From Flammula alnicola (Eukaryota > Basidiomycota > Agaricomycetes > Agaricales > Strophariaceae), in NCBI GenBank assembly GCA_015499995.1, contig JADNRV010000165.1:47248-111247 (forward strand): a stretch of DNA of 64,000 nucleotides. The letters are read 5' to 3'. The position numbers and the translations under genes are program-made. Positions 37,301-50,289 of this stretch are shown here, piece by piece. Below the pieces are notes generated by a model. That model ran no database searches. It saw only the letters and a list, made by a program, of their open reading frames with translations, and was not told where the DNA came from. Within the stretch, counting starts at the first letter, position 1. Each line of letters starts with the position of its first letter.

Positions 37301-38293
37301 ATGGCTCCTCGAGTCCTGCAAGCAGCGAAGGTGGAAGGAAGCCCAGAGATTTACGAAGATCAGAACGTACATGCGATCTATGATGAAATCGCTGCCCATT
37401 TCTCATCGACGAGATACAAGGTGAGTTCCGCATTACCCACTAATTCGATGTTTCTAAACATCGGTCAGGATAGCCATGGCCCATAATAGCCAATTTTCTT
37501 TCGAGCCTCGCCACGGGATGGGTTGGACTTGATTCTGGCACCGGAAACGGAAAATATTTACCACTTCCTCTTGATCGCCCTGGAGATATTTGGACCATCG
37601 GACTCGACAGGAGTAGAAATTTGCTTGAAATTGCCAGAAAAGCTGGTGCTACTGGCGTTCTCCGTGAAGTAGTAGTGGGAAACGTCCTTGATAACCCTTG
37701 GAGGTCTGGAATTTTCGTGAGTTCAGGTATTAAGCTCATCTTCATTATGCAGTACTAATAATTGTTCAGGACTATGCAATATCCATTGCTACAATACATC
37801 ATCTAGCGACGCACGAACGGCGTCGTTTTGCTGTTAAGGTTTGTATTCTCCAAGTTCCCGTCTCCTCTCAGAAGGCTTATCAACAACCCAGCGGCTCCTT
37901 GAATCCGTTTCACCAGCCCATGGTCGCGTGCTCATCTACGTATGGGCAATAGAACAGGACGAACTTTCCAAACGGAAAGTGATTGCAGAAGAAGACATTC
38001 CACCTTCCAGGGGAAAGGATGTGGTTGTGCCGTGGGTGCTGTCGAAAGAACTTGGCATATCTGCAAAATCACCTTCACAGGGCAAAGAACCTCAGGTATA
38101 TAATCGATACTACCACATGTTTGCGAAAGGAGAACTTTCAGGCCTTGTGGTGGAAGCAGCTAGGGAATTGGGACTGCAGGTCGGAGTCAAGCCGGAGGAT
38201 GGGGCTAAAAATATGAGAGGGGTTGAAGTCGTGCAAGACGGGTGGGAAAGATCTAACTACTACGTTGAACTCAGGCTCTGGCGAATATCATAG
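37301..38293 (+). CDS. TRM9: TRM9-type tRNA (carboxymethyluridine) methyltransferase
   Basis: SAM-dependent methyltransferase that completes mcm5U/mcm5s2U at wobble position 34 with Trm112. The start is MAPRVLQAAKVEGSPEIYED. SAM motif I is LDSGTGNGKYLPL, followed by GLDRSRNLLEIA, NVLDNPWRSGIFDYAISIA and TIHHLATHERR. The C-terminal block has GRVLIYVWAIEQD, PWVL, YNRYYHMFAKGEL and RSNYYVELRLW. Introns lie at about 37422-37475, 37718-37769 and 37840-37892. It starts 120 bp after ALG13 on the same strand. Motif I has Ser-Gly-Thr where many relatives have Cys-Gly-Cys. Confidence 0.9.
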
Positions 38294-38408
38294 CAGATTC
38301 AGTTTGATACTCGAGGAAAGGGCTTGACGAAATTCAGAGGTCCCACAAAGCAATATGGTTCGATAACAGACGAAATACGATGACGAAAGGTGTATGGATA
38401 AAGGAAAT

Positions 38409-39196
<788 letters not shown>

Positions 39197-39493
39197 CTGT
39201 TCATCATAGAGAACGACGCGTCAGAAAATGTTATCCATAATCCAAGACGCGCATCCACCCAATGAAAACAACTGGGGGACGTCTTTCGAGCTGGCGTAGC
39301 CAGCAAAGGTCATAAGAACGGCCTCACCTTGACTTTTTGGTGTTGGGAATGCGACTAGCGGCGAGCTCAACGTGTCAGATGGTGAGCAGAGAGAATTTGC
39401 TTGGTCATGATGTGGTCTGATTGGCTAACTCCTGTTGGCCAAATATAACATCCCTTCCATTATTGGTTCCGCGGGGAAACATCTTAGCTCCTG

Positions 39494-42447
39494 ATGCCAA
39501 ACCCTGCGCTCCCCCGTCAAGTGCGCGCCGTCTTGGAGAATGCGCCGGACGCGTTGCCGTTAAACGACCTTCTGGGCATTGTCGACGAATTTGTCCTCGA
39601 ATGCGCATCTACGGAGGAGCCAGAGGGTCAGCTATTTCAGCTTGAGGAAGACTTGCAGTCAATACATCACGAAGTCGTCGACTATGCATGTCTCCCACAA
39701 ACCGAGGTCTTTCTAGCTATTCTATATCACTTAGGACCTATTCTACCACCCATCTCTGTAATCTCATGGTTCGACCTTGTTCTCCGGCCTGCCTTGCGTG
39801 AACCGAAACTCGCTACTCAAGCGGTCCATCATGCCAAGGAACTCATCATCTCGGCACTACAGAAGACGAACGAGGCGTACTCGGAGAAGGTCGGGGACTT
39901 TCGCAGGCATCTATTGGAACTATATTTGCTAGATGCCTTCAACGAAGGATCCGGCGATGATGTCCTGGAGTGGGCGGAGCTGAACGAGGAACAGCGGCGA
40001 AATAGGACACATTGGAAACACAATCTTGAAGACATCTTGGTCAAATTTGGGAACGAACGACCGGAGGTATGTCGGAAATACACGATGTGGATCTATTCCT
40101 CTCTAACATTCTTGACTGTAAGGACCTACTTAACAAATTGACAAACATTTGCGACACCATCCTCACGACTCCAACTTCTATCTCTCCTGAACGTCTTTTC
40201 CTGCGCACCACATTTTTCAAACGCTGCCAAAATTCTTCCGAAACTCCCACTCATGAAAAGTCTAGTCTCATCACTATTATTTGATAATTCTTCAACGGCA
40301 TGCACCCTTGGCGTCACATTGATGGTGAAACTATTGCCATTTTTCGCGGTATACGCTCGAGAGGACCTAAAGGCCAAGCTGCCAAAACTGTTTGCCGTCC
40401 TTGCAAGGATTATGTGTTGGAAGGAAAGGCGCGCTTCCAGGGGGCGAGTGCCTACCGATGAAGGCGTCGATGTGGACTTCGAGCGGGAACTCGAAACAGA
40501 AACTAACCCTGTCCTCCGCATCGCACCACATATAACTTGGGAGCGTCTTGACATGATATTCGATGCGACGATATCATTGCCGCCCTCGTCTCGATCCTAC
40601 TTCACCTGCCTGTACTATCTGTATCCATCCAACACACTCAAATTCCTACGCAACCCCGCACAATATCTGCACGACAGCAGTGTTCCTAGTCCATATGTAG
40701 AAAGTTGGCAGCAAGCCTTCGACCAAGACGAAATTCGCCGCCGTAGCGAGGTAGGCTTCTATTTTTTTTTGCGACATAATGATCCTTGATTTGACGACCC
40801 GTGTTCCAGAATCTAGCTCGGGAGCACAACTGCCATCCGCTCCTTATTTGGCGAGACGCTGTAGTAGAGCTGTCGGAACCCGAATTTTGGGCGCGATACG
40901 ATATTTCACGGATCGTCAGTGAGGCTGCAATGCTCGACCTGCGAAATCTTGCTGTTGCTCTTCAAGCCCGTTATATTCCCGAGATGCAGCGGAAGCAACC
41001 AACGCCCCAACAGTCAGATCAGACCAAAAGTGAAAACGAGCCACAACCCGAAGTAGAACCAGAGTCGGACGCGCCTCATTCGCCGCGATTCATGCGACCT
41101 ATTGACCTTTCGTCAGGCAAAGCAGTCTTGTCGTTACAAGACATGATCAACACTACCATAGCCCTTAAATCTAATCTCGACCTTGAAGTTATTCAACCTA
41201 CGTCACAATGGCCTCATTCACTCTTTTCCACCAACTCTGTGACGCATTCCGAGGATACCGACATGCCAGCTATTCCTGAAGTAAACCAGGATCTAAATGC
41301 CGCGCATGTGGCTCAGGCTATATCAGGCCTTCAACGAGAACTGTTGTTATTGCGAAACGACCTCAACTTTGAGTTGTGGTTGTCTCGCGAAAACGCGAAA
41401 CACATCGGACGCCTTTATCAAGATAGAATTCTCATGAAGACTGCCGAGGCGGAACGTCAGGGTTTGGTATGTCTAAAACGTTCTTGAAAATCAAGCTATT
41501 GTACTCATTGTTGTTCTCCAGTATAACAAGCTCCGCAAGTATCGTGCTCAGGTGATCAGCCTCGAAAGTGAATTGCGCGAGCATAAACAGCAGGCCTCGA
41601 GTGCAAAAAACAAGTATGCTGATTGGAATACGGAACTGCAGAAGAAGCTGAAGGAACTTCGTGATGAGAAAAAGAGTTGGTTCCTTGAAGCGGCCACTTT
41701 ACGAACTGCAGAGAAGGAAGCGCAGGTGTGTATCCAGAAGATGGAATCCATGCCAAGTCTGATCCTCAAATAAATAGGCTTTATTTGTTGCTCAAGGAAA
41801 ATTGCTGGCCGACGCTACAAAGGAGGTGTTTGACCTCCAGACTCAACGGAAGGAGAACCAACACAAGATCGACAGACTGCGGGACTACGAGCGCCAGATA
41901 GAGCAGCATATAAAGGTTCAACGCTTGTGGTATGTCATGTTCAATCCCTCCCCTTTTCATTTTAATGCCTTATGATTCGATGCAGGGATGACGACTTTGC
42001 AAAGTTCAACGAGCGCGAAGGTGATATAAAATTAATGCAAAGCCAATACAAGCAAATGCAAATTCGACTGGAGAGCATGGAAAAAATCCAAACCGAAATG
42101 GAAGACGGCGCCCGGTACCATTCCTTTGTTATTCGGTCGTGGACGTTGACTTACGATTTTCTAGCAGTTACCGTCGACAAATACAAGCACTTGAAGCTCA
42201 ATTGACTCAGATGAAACAGAGGGCTGAGAAGCCACGGACATCTCTTGCACACGAGATTGCTTCTGCTGCGGCAGAGAAAGCGGCATTGAAAGTGGCCAAT
42301 GACAAACTACGGGGGGAGAACTTTGAGCTCAAAGAAGAGGTCGAAGAGCTGAAAGCAATGGTTGAGGTGCTCAAAGGTCGAAAAGGATTGATTTCAGAAC
42401 CACGATCTAGCCCTATTATTCCTTCATCCTTCAGCATGAATTTCTGA
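39494..42447 (+). CDS. TSC1: TSC1/hamartin-like protein
   Basis: Partner of the TSC2 GTPase-activating protein that restrains Rheb/TORC1 signalling. The N-terminal helical hamartin domain has VFLAILYHLGPILPPISVIS, LLELYLLDAFNEG and LLFDNSSTACTLGVTLMVKL, then LKAKLPKLFAVLARIMCW. A disordered middle (PQPEVEPESD...) follows, then a long C-terminal coiled coil (REHKQQASSAKNKYADWNTE, MQIRLESMEKIQTEMEDG, DKLRGENFELKEEVEEL), stop 42445-42447. Seven or eight exons. Between ERLF and CAPHFSNAAKILPKLPLM near 40200 the frame moves by one, best explained by one surplus T in CTTTTCC or two lost bases. There are no transmembrane segments. Confidence 0.82.
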
Positions 42448-42836
42448 TTACGACGCCTTATTTCTATCTTAAGAGCCTATTTCCACTGTATTTTTAAAAT
42501 CTGTGATATGTTTAACGATGAAAAGGATACCTGTAGTTGTATGTTATCGATAGTGATCAAAGGCGCCAAAGTTCTAGATCAGTGATTATTACATACATAA
42601 ACGGTATTAGTTCTAGAAGTTTCCACAAGCATCCGCCACAGCTCCCCGAATAGGCAAGTTTCGGATTCTTCGAGAACTAATTTTCAGGATACATAAAGGA
42701 GCAGCGACGCGTGCTCTCTTCCTCTTTTTTTTATCCCAAGTCTTTCTTATCACTTTCTTCCAACCCCATCCCAAAAGTTTGTCCAATACGTCTACGTCGT
42801 TGCGCTTATAGTTAATATTATCACCTTAGACACACA
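42448..42836 (+). promoter_or_regulatory. HSP90 promoter region with heat-shock elements
   Basis: About 390 bp between TSC1 and HSP90. TTCTAGAAGTTTC at 42611-42623 is a three-unit inverted heat-shock element (TTCnnGAAnnTTC). A second, TTCGAGAA, sits at 42669-42676. A CT-rich stretch (TCTTCCTCTTTTTTTT) then leads to the start codon. Confidence 0.75.
42611..42623 (+). promoter_or_regulatory. Perfect three-unit heat-shock element
   Basis: TTC-ta-GAA-gt-TTC, the binding arrangement of trimeric Hsf1, about 215 bp before the HSP90 ATG. Confidence 0.8.
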
Positions 42837-45323
42837 ATGGCCACTGAAAGCTTTGGATTCCAAGCTGAGATTTCTCAACTCCTCGATTTGATCATCAGTA
42901 AGTGGTTGCTGCGTGGCTGCTTTGTTCTGTGCTTGCTAATCTAATCTGTACAGACACTTTCTACTCGAACAAGGAGATTTTCCTGCGAGAATTGATCTCC
43001 AATGGCTCTGATGCCCTCGACAAAATCCGCTATGCCTCTCTCACTGATCCATCCCAACTGGATACCGAGAAGGACCTCTACATCCGCATCACTCCCGATA
43101 AGGAGAACAAAGTCCTCCGAATTCGCGATACCGGTATTGGTATGACCAAGGCAGACATGGTCAACAACCTGGGTACCATCGCGAAATCTGGCACAAAGGT
43201 TGGTTCTCTCATTACTTTTTTGCGCGCTTCTTCACTTACGCGTTTTCTAGGGCTTCATGGAGGCTCTCAGCTCGGGCGCCGATATCTCTATGATCGGTCA
43301 ATTCGGTGTCGGTTTCTACTCTGCCTACCTCGTCGCTGAGCGCGTCCAAGTCATCTCGAAACACAATGATGACGAGCAATACATTTGGGAGTCCGCTGCA
43401 GGCGGTACTTTCACCATCACCCCCGACACCATCAACCCTCCTCTTGGTCGCGGTACCGAGATCCGTCTCTACCTCAAGGAGGACCAACTTGAATACCTTG
43501 AGGAGAAGAAGATCAAGGAGATTGTCAAGAAGCACTCCGAGTTCATCTCCTACCCCATCCAACTTACAGTGACAAAGGAGGTCGAGAAGGTGTGTTCGAA
43601 TTTTCCTTTGTCTTTCTTCGCCTTCTGACCATATTCATTGTAGGAGGTCGAAGACGAGGAGGAGGAAGTGAAGGAGGGCGAAGAGCCCAAGATCCAAGAG
43701 GTCGATGAGGATGAGGAGAAAGAGAAAAAGAAGACCAAGAAGATCAAGGAGCAGGAGACCTCCAACGAGGAGCTCAACAAGACCAAGCCCATCTGGACTC
43801 GCAACCCCTCCGACATCACCCCTGAGGAATACGGCGCCTTCTACAAGAGCTTGACCAACGATTGGGAAGACCATCTCGCTGTCAAGCACTTCTCCGTCGA
43901 GGGTCAACTCGAGTTCAAGGCCATCCTCTTTATCCCCAAGCGGTATGGACTTTTTTTTCTACTTTTGCATTAGCTAAAACATTGCTGACTTTTCTTAGCG
44001 CTCCTTTCGATCTCTTTGAGTCCAAGAAGAAGCGCAACAACATCAAGCTCTACGTCCGCCGTGTCTTCATCATGGACGACTGCGAGGACCTCATCCCCGA
44101 GTATCTCAACTTCGTCAAGGGTATCGTCGACTCTGAGGATCTCCCTCTTAACATCTCCCGTGAGACCCTCCAACAAAATAAGATTCTCAAGGTTATCCGC
44201 AAGAACCTTGTCAAGAAGACCTTGGACCTCATCAGCGAGATCGCCGAGGATAAGGATAACTTCGCCAAGTTCTACGAGGCCTTCGGCAAGAACATCAAGC
44301 TCGGTGTCCACGAAGATGCCCAGAACCGAAGCAAGCTTGCTGAGTACCTGCGTTTCTACTCGACAAAGTCGCCTGAGGAGCAGATCTCTCTCAAGGGTAT
44401 GTCTGCGTTTTTGTATTTACTACCTTTAGATTCTCATTTTCTTTATTTCAGACTACATCACCCGCATGCCGAGGTCCAAAAGACCATCTACTACCTTACT
44501 GGCGAGTCCCTCGCTGCTACACGCGACTCTCCCTTCCTCGAGGTCCTCAAGAAGAAGGGCTTCGAAGTCCTCCTTCTCGTTGACCCCATCGACGAGTACG
44601 CCATCACCCAACTCAAGGAATTCGACGGCAAGAAGCTTGTCTGCGTTTCCAAGGAAGGTCTTGAGCTTGAGGAGACCGAGGATGAGAAGAAGGCTCGTGA
44701 GGCTGAGGCCGCTGACTACGCTGAGCTTTGCGCAGCTGTGAAGGAGGCCCTTGGTGATAAGGTCGAGAAGGTCGTCGTCTCCAACCGTATCACCGACTCT
44801 CCTTGTGTCCTCGTCACAGGCCAGTTCGGTTGGTCTTCCAACATGGTATGCTCATTCTGTAGTTTTTCTTGTGCTTTCATTTTACTGATTGCCTATCCAT
44901 GTTATAGGAGCGTATTATGAAGGCGCAAGCTCTCCGTGATTCTTCGATGTCATCGTACATGGCGTCGAAGAAGACCCTCGAGTTGAACCCCACCAACCCC
45001 ATCATCAAGGAGTTGAGCCGTAAAGTCAAGGAAGACAAGGCTGACAAGTCTGTCCGTGACTTGACCTACCTCCTCTTCGAGACCGCTCTCCTCACTTCCG
45101 GCTTCACTCTCGATGAGCCCACATCGTTCTCCAAGCGCATTTACCGCATGATTGCGTAAGTCTTCCTTGCTATCGAGGTCCTTGTTTATTGTTTTCTCAC
45201 GATTTCCTTAACAGTCTTGGTCTTGATGTTGACGACGAGGAAGAGGAATCTGCTGCTGCACCCACCGACGCACCCATGCCCGCCGAGGCCGCTTCGACCT
45301 CCGCCATGGAGGAGATCGATTAG
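42837..45323 (+). CDS. HSP90: Cytosolic HSP90 chaperone
   Basis: ATP-dependent chaperone of kinases and receptors. The N-domain has [20 protein letters not shown] (ATP-binding Asn), [19 protein letters not shown], and [17 protein letters not shown]. After a charged Glu/Lys linker come the middle domain ([38 protein letters not shown]) and the C-domain ([18 protein letters not shown]). It ends MEEID, a conservative variant of the MEEVD TPR-docking tail. About seven introns, codon use biased as in highly expressed genes, no frame break. The promoter holds clear heat-shock elements. Confidence 0.97.
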
Positions 45324-46911
45324 GTCGCTCTTGGGGGTTTCGCTCGGTCTTCTTCCTTCATCGCTGTATTATCTTGCATTGCTCATCAGTCTTCTTTCAC
45401 GTCGCATTTTTCTTACTCATCTACACATGCCCTGCTTAATTGCATGCTCAAAATAAATGATTTTCCTGCTGACATCTGTGATTTGAGAATGCTCTAACTT
45501 TTAAGAATAAAATGCAACTGTGACGTAGACTTCTCCATTGTGAGAGGGTTAGATCTAAGGGTACTATACTGATTTGTTGCCACTGCCTTGCGTGACGTCC
45601 TCTTTGCGTCCGTGTCGAAAGTCCTCATCACTGTCCTCGTGGCTTGCGCCAAACCTTGACCCAAAGTCCTACTGGCTTGCTAATCTGAAACATGATTCTT
45701 AGAGAAGGTAAAAAACAATCTACCTGCAAATTTTATGACTATGATAACGGGGTGTTCCTGCAAAACCTGTTCGGCTCGACATCCAGGTGGTGCACCAATG
45801 CATAATACAATGGATCTGAACTTCCGTTATTTTCCAAAACTCGGATGTCCTCCTGCTCCTCCATATCGCGGAGGACTTAGTACTACATGTGGGCCCCTGC
45901 ACCGATATGTGCGCTACTCATGCGCAAGCTGCGTGCAAGGCCAGGGTCGGACGTAGTCAGTGTGATTTGATCTGGTAGTGCTGGGTGGAAGGTTGAGATC
46001 GGTCTGTAGTGGTTGACGGGTCCTGGTAACCTTCAAAATCGATATATTTTTAGGATACACGTTATTGATTTCATAGCTCACATTTGGGTCTCTTTCTAGC
46101 CAAATATTTAATCCCTTAAATCAGATATTCAAATTCAAATTCAAAGTGAGAATATTTTCAAGTCGATGTAAACCGGGGCCGTTGAGTTCGTCGACAACTT
46201 TGATATCCTGGCCAAATCGTTCCAACAGTGTGCCCGGGTCATTGTCACAACTGTGCCATCGTGCCACAAGCTTAGCTATAAGCCTATAACGGAAGGTGCA
46301 TCGAGTTTTCCAGAGATAAGGCAGGGGTAACGGTCGCGCTTCAGTGCCTGGATATGACGTTCGGAGAAGATATGCCTATGACATCCGTACTTTTCGCTTC
46401 GCAGAGCTATGACTGCTGGGAATGGCCACCGATAGCCGCGTACCATCCTCCTGCTTCTCGGCGTCGGAAGACGAGGCGGAAGAGTGCGGACTGGGCGTGA
46501 TACAGTCCTTGGAGCTGTAAACTAAAGGAGAGAATGTATTATTGGAAACATAATGACCAATAGTGTTCACTGCGTTTGGACTTACTAGTACAGAAGCGAA
46601 AAAAAATGATTTCCATAAAATGATTTTCACAGTTCTCCGAGAGCTTGCAGATGTTCGTCACCAGAACATCAAACGACCTCTAAAGCGAATTCCTCTCGAT
46701 CTTCATCCATCAGTACCTCAGATATCATATACCCAAAAAATCAAACACACCACCTTATGTCGAACTATCAGCCATCCTCCAATCACATTCAGAATCTTGA
46801 CGATGCCGTCATTCAACCAGAGAGTCAGCCTGAGATCACCGGAGCGAAAATGGGCAATCGGATAGGCACAAACGGCGGCGGATGTCGGATACTAATATCG
46901 CTTTCCTCTGG
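45324..46911. other. Intergenic between HSP90 and EI24-like gene
   Basis: About 1.6 kb. HSP90's 3' UTR lies in the first few hundred bases. Short ORFs at 45735-45956 (+), 46376-46630 (-) and 46563-46945 (+) have no recognisable content; the last overlaps the EI24-like 3' end on the other strand. Confidence 0.4.
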
Positions 46912-47833
46912 TCATTGCGATGGTATCGGGGGCATGGGGTTGTAGGGCTCAGTGAGTACCGGACGAGCATGCATAGCCATGATGGTAGAGTATACTGTAG
47001 AGAAAAATCTGTCAAAATGTTGCAGAAGACGAAAGTGTTTGCTCACCACAGGGAAGACGAGCGCGAATAGAGCTGCATTGGCGAGACCTGATCCCCATGT
47101 GCATAGTGTCGCCGACGGTAGTCCTGATAATATGTCAATTTCAACTGGAAGATCCTGCCAAAAGACAGAGACGAACCAAAAGCGAAGTAATACGCCCAGC
47201 GCTCTTCTAGATATCGGATCCGCCGAGAAAGAAAAAGACCGCGGGCGATCCAAACAAACCTAGCAGCCCAAGGATTACTTTAATGGTCCAAGCACTGACG
47301 CTGGTGACTTACTCGAAGCAATAATACCTGCAAATCGCGCACAATGTTTCAACCAACAACATATTTTCCAATTCAATGTCCAAGAAAGTTGAACTACTCA
47401 CGCGTCGACCCAGCACAAAAATATAAATCCACCCGTCGCCAACCAAGGGTATCTTGCCCAACGCAAACGACACCACCACGGACGTGCACACCACTGTCAC
47501 GGCGCGGTACGCGGACGTCGCGATGGCTTTGAGCATGCCTGTGTAGGACGTCGGCTGGGGCGTTGCCGGGCGACCGCCATGCTGCAACAGGTATCTCCGG
47601 GACCGTTTCGCTATAACTGTACACCAGGCTCCCTACACAAGAGATTCTTCTGCCTGTCTGCAGCACTTGATCGTGACGACCGAGACACTTATCATAGGTG
47701 CTGTGAAAGACGAACTGTTCCATTATGGATTAGGACGCGGAAGAGGCGTAGGCATGAGTTGGCAGTAGATTTTCTACTCAGATTAGCAACAGATTAGGAA
47801 CAAAGAGTACTCTGAGTATACGTAGACGCCATG
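46912..47833 (-). CDS. EI24/etoposide-induced 2.4-like membrane protein, N-terminus unresolved
   Basis: ER multi-pass membrane protein family (EI24; CysZ-like fold). Supported pieces: GGRPATPQPTSYTGMLKAIA, AYRAVTVVCTSVVVSFALGK and IPLVGDGWIYIFVLGR (membrane segments), then YYCFE, VWIARGLFLSRRIRYLEERW and AYYFAFG (the family's CFEYRW...RLxxIExxWxYYFGFG block). The end reads LPSATLCTWGSGLANAALFA, LVFPVFIIMAMHARP and MPPIPSQ, stop 46914-46912. An ATG at 47833 (MASTYTQ) is a possible start, but upstream exons do not close in frame. The junction before YYCFE also needs one base or another splice. Confidence 0.6.
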
Positions 47834-48141
47834 ATCGTCAATTTGAAATGTGACCAAGATCTACGCTTGTGTGGCACAGCAAAAGTTTGCACGTCCGCAG
47901 GAACTGCAGGATTTCGATGCCGGCATCAGGATGATCGCACACTTGGCATGGGTATTAAAGTTCTTGCATGGAAAACTTCGAGGAGAGGAGAAGAGAATGG
48001 GTAGACGAAAAGTTGCCTATTGAATATCACGCCCTGGCCATCATTAAAGTTGTAAGAATACGGGCTGCGATGCATATTATGAAAAAAAAAGAACTGGATA
48101 TTGACACATTCGATCAGCATTCGATGCGATAACAACATGCA

Positions 48142-48705
48142 CTAGGAATCCACAGCATAGACCTTAATGATATCGCTCATCTTGAGCCCCATCAAATCTG
48201 CCACAATCCTCTTTTGCTCATCGGTAGCGGTTTGAGTGGGGAGTCCGAGAATGACAACTGGGAATACTGGACGATCTGGAGAATTCACAGTCTCCACTGG
48301 GGTGCCCTGGAAAGGATATAGCGGAGTGAAATAAGAAGCCTGGGGAACAAATGATCGTGTACTCAAAATCCGAATTCAGACTTACCATTGACTGATCGAC
48401 GATGAGCCCATTTGTGCGATCGAAGAGTTCGTTGAATACCCTCTCGCTAAATTTTACGCTGAAAGCTTTCTTTCCCTGGGGTTTAGGCAGTGGCTCACCG
48501 ATTTTGGTGAGGACATGGAAGAAATGTTGCCAGTTTTCACCCCCTGGTAATGCCTCGTAAGGCTGGACTGGCCAGTGCGATGCAGGAGGGTAGACTAATA
48601 TGGCGAGAGCCAGTCAACATTGAATAGCAAAATAATAGAGCAGCGAACGGCGATACCATCTTGGGGACAACCCCAGCCGGGATATTTTTGTTTAGCGAGA
48701 GACAT
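48142..48705 (-). CDS. Small conserved fungal protein of unknown function
   Basis: Three exons give about 165 residues: MSLAKQKYPGWGCPQD from ATG 48705, then YPPASHWPVQPYEALPGGEN, WQHFFHVLTKIGEPLPKP and KFSERVFNELFDRTNGLIVD. The last exon reads ASYFTPLYPFQGTPVETVNS and PVFPVVILGLPTQTA, ending KVYAVDS, stop 48144-48142. Introns at about 48655-48597 and 48387-48342 have good GT/AG sites. Compact and probably globular; no signal peptide or membrane helix. I recognise no catalytic motif. It is the left boundary of the long ACGCGT-rich interval. Confidence 0.65.
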
Positions 48706-50289
48706 CTCAGGAATTGAAGGAGCTCGAGACGATTGAGGATTAAGTAGGTTGAAGTCTGGTCACGGTGTTGGGGGCCTTAGAGAATGATTAGTGATTATGT
48801 AATGATTGCTGATTGCTCGCTGTGCTCGCAATTACAATGTGCAGAGTCATATTGCGGCTCCAGAATTTCGAAAGCCTTTCGACTGGCGAATGAACGGCCT
48901 GTTCAGGTAGATCTTTCATGTTTCATCAACCTGCAGCCCACGGCATAGATATCAGGTGTAAAATCGAGGGATGGATCGCGAGTAATTGATCAATGAAGAC
49001 AGCACTCACTGGGAGGCCTACGCGAGTCAGTCGGTAAGATTAGCTGGCCTGGTATACTCGAGTACGGACAAAAATAAATATGTACGCTGAGAGATAACGG
49101 CAAAGCTGCGTCGCTTTGATACTGTATATTTATATAACAGAATACGGGCCGCACATTCAATGCGACTCGGAATCTCTGTGCGAGCTCCGGAAGTGCGGGA
49201 CGGGGTAATGAGCACTCTGAATCAGTGTTATCCAGTATTCGTCGTTCCTTGAGAGCCTGAAGATGTGTTATACATAGAATGGTTGGCGCGCTTACTTTGG
49301 AGATGCTATGCGGATATAATTGTCAATGACGCTGTGAAAATCTTCCGACGCCAGATTTCGTTCCGAATTCAAAAACATGATATCCGAAAGCATTCAGCGC
49401 CCGCGTTTAAGTCAGTGCAATTTATATCTAGCTAGGTTGCCATTGGGTGCCCGCGGCTTCGGAACTCCCCACTGGCATTCCGAGTGGGTTACCCACACGA
49501 AGCGTTAACGCAAATATAGAAGCGATCCTCGGGCTTGCATCGAGGGTAAATCATATGGGTTCAAAAAAAGAGAGAGAAAAGACTTACATACTGGCAATCG
49601 ACGCAGCCTCATAACTCTACTCTACTAGGTCACCTCGATGATATACATGGCAGTCAGCAAGAGACCGTCCGAATATTTTTTCTTCGTGACGTGATATGGT
49701 GATCTACTGGGCCGCTGGAATGGGATTATCATTAGCAGTTATTCCTCGGACTCAAATAGGGAGCAGGGTATGCTACATATTTACCACTGCCGTCGTTCAT
49801 TCTGACTCTATGTGCGCATTTATAAAAATACGACTTGACTCCGAGTCGGCCTGAGTGTGGGTGTGGGTGTGGGTGAGAGGCGCCGTGCCGGTGTCTAAGT
49901 CAATTCGGGATGAAATATAATACTTAGATCTTGTGCTGCGCATAGTATGGGTGTCGGCGGCGGCGGGGAAAGTGCGGCTATGGATATTGTGTCTATGTGA
50001 GAACGCGACGAGTCAGTGGCCAAATGTTATTGTGTATGTACTGTATTGTATACGCAAAGGAGAAAATGGAGTCATTGGTCAACTCAATACGAGGATATGG
50101 AGACATGAAAATCATTGATACGAACCTGCGTTCGAGTTTGCAGAGTCGTGGCCATGCAACGGATGCCAGATTTTTTTGAGAGGATGTCAGTCTTATAATA
50201 GCACCCGTGTTTTGTCGCGGTCAGGTTCAAGAATAAAGCTGCATTTTTATTGGTGCGTCGAGTCATCGCGACGTGGATACATAGTTACG

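Noticed and set aside
43970..44311. Acidic Leu/Glu/Asp-rich open frame opposite HSP90
   Set aside because: Antisense shadow of HSP90's Lys/Glu codons.
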